A stretch of DNA of 64,000 bases from Delphinella strobiligena. Its lineage: Eukaryota > Ascomycota > Dothideomycetes > Dothideales > Dothioraceae. Positions within the stretch are counted from its first letter, which is position 1; each line of letters starts with the position of its first letter. Below are positions 22,340 to 31,811 of the stretch, one piece after another. Location: positions 1,674,001 through 1,738,000 of the forward strand of contig JAADKB010000002.1 in NCBI GenBank assembly GCA_009982845.1, given 5' to 3'. Below the pieces are notes generated by a model, which made no database searches, was not told where the DNA came from, and was given only the letters and a program-made list of their open reading frames with translations. Position numbers and translations under genes: made by a program.

Positions 22340-25300
22340 CGACTTTGTTTATTATCTAAAATGAAAAAGATGCTATATAACTATAGCTAAATAATAAATA
22401 AGTCTACTAAGTTTTTAAAAAAGCTTAAATTTGTAAAAAGGACTTTTTCCTTATTAAAGTTAATAATATGTATAAGACAATAGTTTTAATACTTAGCATT
22501 TATAAGATTTAATTAGAGTTTATAACTACATTTAGTATTACAAATAAGTTTATAAGCGTTATTAAAGCGTTTTAGCTTTCTAAAAGAGAAAAACCTATAA
22601 AGTTAATAATAATTTACTTAATTATAATAGAAATTGCTTAAAAAGCTCTTAATAAGCAAATAGTCAAAATTAGAAATAACATAGCATTTATTAGTAAATA
22701 CTATAAGCTTTAACGCTGTCAAAAATATTACAACTATAATAAATATAGTAAATACGCTAAGAATTATAAAACTAATATATATAAAGCTACTACATTAAAA
22801 TATACAGTATATAAAAGGCTATATACTATTATAAATGCTAAATGCCTAGTATATTATAATAAAATTAGTAAAATCTAAAACGAAAGTAAATTTACTAATT
22901 AGTTTATTTAGAATAAAAATGAAGAATAGCAGATTGTTACTAACTAGCGTATTAAAGAAAGGTTACTATAAGTAACGTTAATAAAAAACACTAGTTTTCT
23001 ATTAATAAACGTTAATTAGTAATTTTCTATTTAGTTTAGTCTTTTTAACAATTATTCTATTAGTTATTTTATAGCTATTATAATTACTAAACTAAATATA
23101 GCTAATGTTAACAGTAAACTATATATTTCTTAATATTGGTGCTAGACTATTATAACTCTATTTATCTAATAAAAAAAAGCTAACGCATTATATATTTTAA
23201 TTATTACTTTATATTTATAAAAATGTTTTATTTGTCTAGTTTCTTATGCTATTGTTAAATATAACTACAAGAGTTATTACTATTTTAATAGAATATATTT
23301 TTATTATGTTAATTTATATTCTAAATTGTAATCAATACGCTTTTTTTTAAACAGGATTTAAAAGAGACTATTATTACTAAGCTAGCTATTTTAAGCAAAA
23401 CTCTTTATAAAATTAAGATAAAATATAGAGAAAACCTTTCTATTATAATAAATAGCGACTTTAACTGCTATAACTCTATATAAAAAGGAATTAAAATATT
23501 ACAATTCTAATATATAAAAAAAGGAACTAATGCTCTAATAAATACATTAATATAACACTTTCTTAACTTTTTTAAACAGTATTATTACTTTTCTCTAAAA
23601 ACGCTTTAAAACTACTATTAACTTTATACTAGTCTTTAATTTACTTAAAAAATAGATTATAAAATATAATATCTATTTAACATAATATAAGGTAGATTAT
23701 AAAGCTATAGCGCTTTAACTTAAGAAGGCTAGAGCTATTGTCTCTTTAAAAGCTAAATATAACTTTCGAAAAATAAACTAGAAAAAAGCTATCAAAGCAC
23801 TTAAATTATAGAAACTATTAATTACTAATATTAATAATAGCACTAAGCTTAATTAAATAGTTATAGAGATTTAAAACACAGTAAATCAATATATTTATAA
23901 TTACAGCTTAATAATTAAGAAATCTCTATATATGAAATTATAATAAAATAACAAATTTACTAACTTATATAATAAATATGCTTGATATTAGAATTAAAAC
24001 AATATACTAAAAGCAATAGAATTAAATAGAGAGAAAAGCTAATATAAAGCTAAATAAGCGAAATATTAATTTTATAAGAGTATTTAAAACAAAAAGCAAT
24101 TCTATTAAAATAATTTTCTAGTATAAACAGATAATATTTAGAAAGCTGTAAAATACTTTAATTTACAGCTCTTAGTATTTAGCAATATTCCTATTATAAT
24201 TATCAATAATAATAGCTAAAAAATAAAGCTTAAAAATAATAATGCTAAAGTAATTAAACTATTTTAGTACTTTTCCCTGTTGATTTTAAAAAGCTGGAAA
24301 GAAAATACTCCAAATTTAATAGCAAAGCATATAAACAATTCAAATATCTCAATTAAAGAAGTAATAAGAGCTATAATTAAGATTAGTCTATATAAAGCTT
24401 TAGGAATAAATAGTATTTTAAATATTATATAAAAACGCTTTTAAGCAAGTTTAAATAATTAAATTATTAATATTTTCAATACGTTATATTAATTAGAGTA
24501 TATATTAGCTACATAGAAAATAGCGCGTATTTTACTATTATAAAAGCTAAGGAAACCTAATTACTAAATAGTAAAAGTATATTACTCTATTTCCCTTTTA
24601 GCTATATTAAGTAAGTTACTAAAACTAATTTTAATAAAAAGAATATTATATTAAATAAAGGCTTTTAATCTCCTTTTAAAAATAGAATTTAGCGCTAAAT
24701 TATAATAATTATGTAACTAAGCGTTGCTTTTCTTTATTAAGAAAATCTTTAAAGTATAATAATAACAAAAAGTCCTTTTTTTTATTAGCTTTAATATAAA
24801 AAGAGCGTATAATAGCGTTTTCTAATAAATACTTATTAGCTAGCTATATATAAAGGGAAAGTAGCATTAATAGTATAATAACAAAGCTGCTTACAATTAA
24901 AAAAGCTATAATTTTAGCTAGTATTTTATTAAAAACACTTTATAATTATAAAAAGCTAATTCTCTAAATAATTATACAGTCTAATAGCTAAACAGCTATT
25001 TATATAGTAAATTATTAAATAAGCTAAAATAGAGTTATTATAATATAAAACATTCTATATATAATTAATTACTATATAATTTTTAAAAAACAGCTAGTTA
25101 ATAAATTTTTAAGAGGTTTACTATTATAAAATATATTAAATTAAATCAATTAGCTACACAAGCTATAAACTCTCTTATTATACAATAAATTATAAGTAAA
25201 GTAGTTTTAAATAGTGTAAAGCAAATATAAAACATTCTTTAAAATAAAATTTTGGTTAAAAAATATTAAAAACTATAAAATACTAGTAAAAGTCTTTATA

Positions 25301-26018
25301 TAATAAATAGCGCTAATTCAAATAAATATATTATATTATTTTATAATAAGTTAAATAAAAAGAAAGCTTTTATTTTATTATAGCTTTATATAGAATACGC
25401 TTATCTAAATAAATTTTTAACAATTATTAAAGTTATAAATTTAAATTAATATAAGTGCAGCTAGAAAGAGAAGACAGTTTAATATTTTATACTATTCTGC
25501 TTTAGATATATAATTTAAAAATAGAGACTTATAAAAACGCTAAGCTCTAATTTTAATAGTATATTTTAAATAATTAAGAGACGAAACTCCTATATAGCAA
25601 TAGAGTAACTTTATAAAAATAAACCTACAGATTAAGGAAAAGCAGATATAGATATAGTCTATACAACTATTAAATACATAATAAATATTGGAAAATTGGA
25701 CTTTATAAAGGAGCGCAGGAGATTGGAGGAGGTAGCCAAACGGGACGACTAGAGAAGCGAGGCAGGGGATAGTAAGAGCGAGTCCGAGAATGAGGATAGT
25801 TAGAAAAAAAACACATACATATACTGACTACAGCACTTGCCGGAGAGTACTCAGACGGAGCAGATACACGGGCATCCTAACAGGTTGAGCTGCAGAATGA
25901 GACGCAGACTCCACAAATATTTGTGTAATTAGCAAACAAGTAGATAGTAGTTGCTCATGCTTCCTGTGGCAAGCGCATAGCGTATGAAAAAATCAATCAA
26001 TCAATCAATCAATCAATC
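22340..26018 (+). mobile_element. RIP-degraded LINE retrotransposon (Tad/I-like)
   Basis: An extremely AT-rich block with stops in every frame. Surviving C is largely in CpT and surviving G in ApG, while TpA is everywhere, as expected after C-to-T change at CpA on both strands. Conceptual + strand reading still shows, in LINE order: a zinc-knuckle relic at about 22710-22860 (RCQKYYNYNKYSKYAKN, with Cys and His turned to Tyr), an endonuclease relic at about 23445-23560 (INSDFNCYNS, from GDFN), and reverse-transcriptase relics at about 24360-24850 (LRKPNY, YYSISLLAILSKLLK, SFNIKRAYNSV). The last 300 bases are less mutated and end in (AATC)n. The 5' edge is uncertain; 22061-22339 may be its 5' end or unrelated sequence. 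Confidence 0.75.
25991..26018 (+). repeat. (AATC)7 tail at the 3' end of the LINE
   Basis: Seven tandem AATC units sit exactly between the end of the element and the point where the interrupted gene resumes. Short tandem repeats at the 3' terminus are usual for I- and Tad-like LINEs and mark the insertion junction. Confidence 0.75.
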
Positions 26019-26291
26019 ATGCAGGCTCAATACCATATCGGTGGCCCTAGCAAAATCCAACCCGTCATGTTGAACAGATTTTGCAACAACAGAGTGTCAG
26101 GTATGGGTAACACCAGCCCTTTTGTCCATGCCGCCTTGGTATTCTTCGAGCTGGTCCGTATCAAGGTAGAAAAAAAGACTCACTGGCCAGAAACGGGGAG
26201 CATATTGGGGCCCAAGAGTGGTTTCGATACCAAGACCGCAGCTCACAATAACTTGCAAGTACTCCTTGCACGCTCCGTTACCTGGCAGTGA
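26019..26291 (+). pseudogene. 3' half of the disrupted DUF7726-type gene
   Basis: The frame directly after the (AATC)n tail reads GGPSKIQPVMLNRF, GMGNTSPFVHAALVFFELVRIK and GPKSGFDTK. These fit the end of the second DUF7726 unit (GPSKIQ...F...GNTS..F.AAYVFFE..RIK...GP.GGFD). It is the expected continuation of the piece that stops near 22060, so the two parts are one gene split by the LINE. This half reads without stops for 91 codons, i.e. it is less damaged than the 5' half. Confidence 0.65.
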
Positions 26292-27198
26292 TGTCTTCGT
26301 GGCGATACAAATAGGCATAGGTAAGACCTCTTATTTCCGGCAGTATGTCATATACAATTAGAGTCGGTTGCTTCGCAGCATCGACGTTCGGGTGAGAGAC
26401 ACAGAGAGGTCACAAAGAGGTCTGACTTGGCATGGTGGCTAGGTATCCATTCGAGCATGGCTCACCCAGGTATCTGGAAGCGATTTAGGTTGAGTTTCGA
26501 TGACGCTAACCGAACCAAGGTTTCTATTGATGTCGGGTACTATTCTTCAATAGGAGTCCGAAAGATCTGGACCGTAGCTGCCATACAGGGGTGATGCTGG
26601 AGCCATACCAGTTCCCCCAGCGAAGCCAAGTGACAGGGGCAATGCTTGCTCCCGTTCAAACCGTTTGAGATCTCAAACTGAGGCTCAAAATCTCGGAACC
26701 ACAAACCCAGGGGTCTTGGCAGACAGTGGAGGTGTGGGGCGGACTTCGAAACATACCTTAGATCTACAATTTTTTAATTCCAGCAATACGAGGTCTCAGG
26801 TTCGCAATAATATCAATATTGCTCTATGAGCATCGCAGGTGTTACAAAAATAAGTCGGGAAAAGTGGCGCCCTACGTAAGGTATCTACCTACCTTATATG
26901 AGGTGGCAGGACAAGGCCAAGCCCAAGCCCAAGCCCAATACACGTTGCCTAACAAACGGGCACAGCCACCTTGTATTTCTTACGACGAGGACGCGTGTTT
27001 CAAGACTGGTGATCTGTGCTATAACATCCGGGAGTACTCCCTTTCTCTGTTCTTCGGGCAGAAAGTGGTGAACCTGGACCGATCAATACTATTGTACGGA
27101 AGTACCGCGGACTATTCACTCGCTTCAATTAACGCACGACGTCTCATCGTATACAGTATACAGTACACTCGCTCGGCTTCAACCTGGCTATCTCCGCA
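26292..27198. other. Intergenic, no gene seen
   Basis: Contains a short GCCCAA tandem repeat at about 26918-26938. The open frame at 26819-27289 overlaps the next gene's start and shows no motif. The last few hundred bases should be the promoter of the fibroin-3-related gene. Confidence 0.4.
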
Positions 27199-28059
27199 AT
27201 GGCCACACCTACCTTACTCTGGCAGCGAAGCATCGAATCAGATGTCTCCGGTGTCGAAGACACATTCACATCATGGGATAAATGCATGAACGAGGCATAT
27301 TGCAAAGTTGGTCGCTTACGAAGCTCACCGCCTGCGCAAATACTGACTGCACAACAGTGGCCCGCGATCATAGGAATTATACTTGGGTGCCTAATAGTCC
27401 TTTCGATACTGTTTTGTCTGGTCCGCTGTCTCTGCTGCGGCCTCGAATGCTGCTGCAGCTGCTTCTCCTGCTGTAATGTGTGCGCCTCATGCTGCAATGG
27501 TGGCCGTCGTCGCCGCAACCAAGGATACTCGCAACCTCCCGCACAACCCCAACTGCAACCCTATCCACAATACCAATCCGCGCCACCACCCATGTATGGC
27601 GTCCCACAAAACTACGCTCAACCCCAATACGCTCGCTTCGAGACTTCGAAAAGCGCGGCTCACAATGAAGATGCACTTCCCGCCATGCCAGGCTGGGATA
27701 GCGCAAGAACAACCCGGGCACCGGACCACGTTGTGGAAATGGACAGGCTAAATGATCTGAACAATCATCCTGCCGCGCCAATGCTGCCAGTGCACTCGTC
27801 ACCGTACACTGGTGCCGGAGACTTGGGCATGATGGGTGGACCGCAATATCATGACTCTCACGACCACGGCTATGCCCCCATGTCTTATGATGATCCGTAT
27901 GTGGGTTACAGTAATGCTCAGTCACAACAGGAATACTCTAGTGGCGCTATCAGACCGTCAGCTTATGCGGCGCCCCCTTCGTACCACACGACACCGCCCA
28001 CAGCGGCTACACCCGCCGTTGGAAGAAAGCCTGTTGGCGGTTCATGGAGGGATATCTGA
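27199..28059 (+). CDS. 'Fibroin-3-related' single-pass membrane protein with a Cys cluster
   Basis: Exons 27199-27306 and 27358-28059 (269 aa). The short luminal or outer segment contains WDKCMNEAYCKWP, rebuilt by removing a 51-base intron with a TACTGAC branch and a GTTGGT donor. This matches the W-KCM-K-YCKWP block of the fungal family annotated 'fibroin-3 related'. One membrane helix (about residues 39-60, AIIGIILGCLIVLSILFCLV) is followed at once by a dense Cys cluster (CLCCGLECCCSCFSCC), a basic RRRR patch and a long Pro/Gln/Tyr/His-rich tail ending GGSWRDI. Function is unknown; the Cys cluster could be palmitoylated. The intron is a multiple of three and stop-free, so its retention would insert 17 residues before the helix. 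Confidence 0.75.
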   Translation: MATPTLLWQRSIESDVSGVEDTFTSWDKCMNEAYCKVGRLRSSPPAQILTAQQWPAIIGIILGCLIVLSILFCLVRCLCCGLECCCSCFSCCNVCASCCNGGRRRRNQGYSQPPAQPQLQPYPQYQSAPPPMYGVPQNYAQPQYARFETSKSAAHNEDALPAMPGWDSARTTRAPDHVVEMDRLNDLNNHPAAPMLPVHSSPYTGAGDLGMMGGPQYHDSHDHGYAPMSYDDPYVGYSNAQSQQEYSSGAIRPSAYAAPPSYHTTPPTAATPAVGRKPVGGSWRDI

Positions 28060-28400
28060 TTTACTTGATGGTTGAATTTCTTTTTTGTTGTTTAGATGCA
28101 TAATCGCCAGCATAGCGATGGAATTATCATGGTTCTCAATTGGAGTAGGCTGTGCTCAGGGGCAAATATCCATAGGACTTGCTGGACAGGCTCTAGTTTA
28201 CGTGTCTATTACCACATATCGAGACAGTGCAGGAATTTATGACTACCGTAGCGAGTGTGCCAATCCCTCTTCAAGTAGACCTATTGTCCTCCCAAAACAC
28301 ACCTACTGTCTTCATGTGCACTGGGACTAAACCTGCTTTCCCGCTCCCTCTACTTTCCTAAGTCTTGTATCCGCCGAGGCAAATTGCCAATTCGCTGCGG

Positions 28401-28787
28401 TCAGTGCCCAAATGCTTGACGGACAGTGGCGTCGAAGAGTGCCATCTTGATGGCCGGCTCCCATCCGTGAGCCCAGATGTGTGCCAGGATAGATGGGCAG
28501 ATCGCATCCAGCATTTCATGAGAGGCGCCTGAGTTCCTTTCCCGGTCCAGAATGCTGAACTGTGCCTTTGTGTTCGCTTAGAACATGTCTTGATGGCGAC
28601 CATCGGACAGACGATGCAACGACCTCTCGTTTCACGAGAATTTTCGTAGAAGACTTACTACCGTACGTGAAGAAAAGGTTCCGAGGAGAAACATGGATGG
28701 GAGGAAGTGATCAACGATGTTGACTCGCGGTATGGGCCAAGGTTGTCGCAATACTTTCATATGAATCTCAGCTTCAGCATGCATCAT
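28401..28787 (-). CDS. Possible small gene or alternative 3' exons downstream of RPR2
   Basis: Candidate exons 28787-28667 and 28576-28401 (98 aa). The ATG overlaps the RPR2 stop as ATGA. The joined frame has a coding-like look (MHAEAEIHMKVLRQPWP..., then LDAICPSILAHIWAHGWEPAIK and a final VRQAFGH). The donor GTACGG and acceptor TCTAAG (intron 90 bases) are acceptable, and the two exons are in different frames that only splicing joins. There is no room for a separate promoter other than within RPR2. I do not recognise the product. It may be a second reading frame on the RPR2 mRNA, part of a differently spliced RPR2, or chance. Confidence 0.3.
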
Positions 28788-29341
28788 GTCATAGGTCGAG
28801 TTGCCTCGCCATGCTGCGACTTGCGCTCGGACTTGTTTCTTTGCCGGAGAGCCCCGAGGGGAAATCTTTTGTTGGTATCGCAGTTTAGGCAGCGTATGAC
28901 CTGGATGTTGGCCCATGGTTTCTTGCCTCCCTTGCTGGCGTTTTGCATGTGCACAGCAGAGGTCTGACCAGGTACCAGAGGAGCACTGCAGACCTTGCAA
29001 AGTGACCGCTTCATGTCATGGGATAAGGAGATCTGGCTTTTCCGTGATACTGCTCGGAGATGGGATGTGAAAAGATACGGAAGTCCTCTGTTGGCGAGTG
29101 ATACACCAGCATGAGAGGACTGGTCTGTGCCTGACTTCATATTTGTATTTTCAACAGACACTGCTTTAGAGACGCCGTCATTTGCATTTTCGCTGGTGTT
29201 CTCGGCTGTTTTAGGAGATTGTTGCAGTGCCAGGTAGGTAGCTACCTTATTCAAGTACGCGATCCGAGCATGTACATGCTTGTTAGGAACGCCTTTAGCG
29301 ACCTTGGCGCCTTTTGCCTTAGGTCCAGTACCCTTGACCAT
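28784..29341 (-). CDS. RPR2: RNase P protein subunit Rpr2/Rpp21
   Basis: Single exon, 185 aa. Known role: protein subunit of nuclear RNase P, which trims the 5' ends of precursor tRNAs. The N-terminus is basic, with KHVHARIAYLNKVATYLA, the alpha-helical part that pairs with another subunit. After a polar insert, the family's second helix and zinc ribbon follow: HLRAVSRKSQISLSHDMKR, CKVC (about residue 131), and CLNC (about residue 164) near the end, followed by a basic tail. The four Cys that bind zinc are present. Divergent from SUB2, with 423 bases between start codons. Confidence 0.85.
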   Translation of the reverse strand: MVKGTGPKAKGAKVAKGVPNKHVHARIAYLNKVATYLALQQSPKTAENTSENANDGVSKAVSVENTNMKSGTDQSSHAGVSLANRGLPYLFTSHLRAVSRKSQISLSHDMKRSLCKVCSAPLVPGQTSAVHMQNASKGGKKPWANIQVIRCLNCDTNKRFPLGALRQRNKSERKSQHGEATRPMT

Positions 29342-29764
29342 CTCTCATCGATGCAGAGCGAGGGAGCACTGTGTGATTCTTTGTCCAGGCTCGTGAACGT
29401 CGATGGAATGTCAAAATGCAGTGAACGATGCATCACGTGATATTTTCGCTGTTCAAAAGCGGTGTCGAGGCCTGTGCACGAGCGCAAGCAGCTGAAAGCA
29501 ACCACAACGGCTGTTCAGCTTCAACGACCTCCTCTTTCTCATCTCTCTTCCCATCGACCTATTTGCACTTCCATCAAACCACATCTCTTCAGGACGCGAA
29601 ATCCTTGAAGTTGATTACAGCGATTCCTTGTGTCTCTTTTGCGCACTTGAAAAACGACAAGGTCGCGTCAGATTTACGCGCCGCGATAAATTACTTTCTC
29701 ACTTGCTTGTCAAGCTTCCAATAACCTGCTCGACCCCGTTTTTCAACCACCAGAAGCCGTCAAA
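29342..29764. promoter_or_regulatory. Shared promoter region of RPR2 and SUB2
   Basis: 423 bases between divergent starts. Pyrimidine-rich runs (TCTTTCTCATCTCTCTTCCC at about 29532) lie on the SUB2 side and probably belong to its transcription start zone. Confidence 0.4.
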
Positions 29765-31811
29765 ATGTCTGCTGAAGAGGATCTCATCGATTACTCTGAC
29801 GAGGAGCTTCAGACAACCGAGGCCACCGCTACCGGAGCCGACGGTGCTGTCGCCAACGGAGAACAAAAGAAGGGAGACCTGACGGTCAGTGGTGGAAACG
29901 CTGCGGCAAAGGGCAGTTATGTCGGCATCCATTCCACTGGTTTCCGCGACTTCTTGTTGAAGCCCGAACTCTTACGCGCTATTACCGACTGTGGATTCGA
30001 GCATCCTTCGGAGGGTTAGTCACTCATCATCCATCCTACCTCTAGCTAGCGCATCTTTTCATCTGCCGACTGTCCGTCCGTCCATCCATACCTCCATACA
30101 AGCTTGCGCCCTGGGCTAGAAGTCAGAAACCAGAAATCAGAAAGAGGAGGAATTCTGCCGCTGTTGAAGCCACAAGGACGTTTGACGTCTCGCCTTGTCT
30201 TGCACTACATTTCGACTGTGGTGCAGATCGGCGCACGACCCGCCTGTACCTTGAGATGAGTATGGACCATGAGGGTCACGAGAAGCATGCACGGATGCGC
30301 ATGTGGCTGTTGTCTTGAGGCTCTGTTTTCTGTAAAAGATACATGGGCTTCCAAAAGACGATGAGCTTGTCTGCCATCATGACGCGGCATTAGGTGCGCG
30401 CCTTGATTGCCTACCAGCGTGGCCTCGTGCGTATTCAGTCATAAGATTCTGGGACTCTGGGTTTCTACTAGGACATGGACGGACGGACAAAATATCGGAC
30501 GCATTTGCTTTCCGCAACTTCATTTGCACCGAATCATTCTGACATAATCTGCGATATCCAGTCCAACAAGTTTGCATCCCTCAGGCCATTCTCGGTACCG
30601 ATGTCATCTGCCAGGCCAAGTCCGGACTGGGAAAGACTGCCGTCTTCGTGCTCGCCAGTTTGCAGCAAATCGAGCCCATCGATGGCGAGACCTCTGTCCT
30701 CGTCATGTGTCACACCCGTGAGCTGGCCTACCAGATCAAGAACGAGTATGCCCGTTTCAGCAAGTACATGCCTGGCGTCAAGACCGCTGTCTTTTACGGC
30801 GGTACTCCACTGCAAAAGGACATTGAGCTCCTGTCCAACAAGGAGACCCACCCTCACATCATCGTTGCCACACCTGGTCGTCTGAACGCTCTGGTTAGAG
30901 ACAAGAAGCTGCGCCTCGGCAACATCCAGCGATTCGTCCTCGATGAGTGTGACAAGATGCTGGACCAGATTGGTAAGTTCAGAACACAACATCCTTTCTT
31001 GTAGCAACACCTCGTCCTAACACCCCCCCAGACATGCGCCGTGATGTTCAGGAGATTTTCCGTGCTACTCCCACACAAAAGCAGGTCATGATGTTCTCTG
31101 CCACTCTCTCCCAGGAGACGCGACCAATTTGCAAGAAGTTCATGAAGAACCCCCTCGAGATCTACGTCGACGATGAGACCAAGCTCACTCTCCACGGTCT
31201 TCAACAGTACTACCTGAAGATTAGCGAAGGCGAGAAGAACCGTAAGCTCAATGATCTGCTCGATGAGCTTGAATTCAATCAAGTCATCATCTTCGTCAAG
31301 AGTACAGTCCGCGCCACCGAGCTTGACAAGCTTCTTCGCGAGTGCAACTTCCCCAGTATTGCTGTCCACTCGGGCGTCACCCAAGAGGAGCGGTAAGTAA
31401 CCATCACGGACGAAGCTCACTCGACCACAGCTGATCCCTTCCCACAGCATTAAGCGTTACAAGGAGTTTAAGGAGTTCAACAAGCGTATCTGTGTTGCAA
31501 CTGATGTCTTCGGCCGTGGTATCGACATTGAGCGTATCAACCTTGCCATCAACTATGACATGCCCGCAGACGCCGACTCTTACCTCCACCGCGTCGGACG
31601 TGCTGGTCGTTTCGGTACCAAGGGCCTCAGTATCAGTTTCGTAAGCAGCGAGACTGACCAGGAAGTGTTGAAGAGCATCGAAAAGCGATTCGAGGTTGCT
31701 CTACCGTAAGTTTCCCGCTCCTAGATCGTTTGGTAGGATACCATGCTTACTTGTCGTTGCAGCGAATTCCCAGCCAGCGGCATTGATGCCAAGTCTTACA
31801 TGGCGAATTAA
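29765..31811 (+). CDS. SUB2: SUB2, DECD-box RNA helicase for splicing and mRNA export
   Basis: Exons 29765-30014, 30562-30972, 31032-31392, 31448-31705 and 31763-31811 (442 aa, matching yeast Sub2 in length). All junctions are GT-AG and in frame. Motifs in order: Q motif region (FRDFLLKPELLRAITDCGFEHPSEVQQ), motif I AKSGLGKT, TRELAYQI, TPGRL, the hallmark DECD (LDECDKML), SAT, VIIFVKS, ATDVFGRGIDIERI and HRVGRAGRFG. Known role: UAP56-type helicase in spliceosome assembly and the TREX export complex, nuclear. The first intron (30015-30561) is 547 bases, about ten times the other three (55-59 bases). Confidence 0.95.
30015..30561 (+). other. Unusually long first intron of SUB2
   Basis: Donor GTTAGT and acceptor ATATCCAG, both needed to rebuild SEVQQVCIPQAILG. 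It has stops in all frames and no obvious C/D-box snoRNA. It could carry a regulatory element, for example for autoregulated splicing. Confidence 0.8.

Noticed and set aside
22340..26018. Centromere-like AT-rich block
   Set aside because: LINE domain relics in order and a 3' (AATC)n tail explain it as one degraded element.
30534..31450. Long antisense frames over SUB2
   Set aside because: Same cause as for DED1; they cross SUB2 introns and contain no motif.
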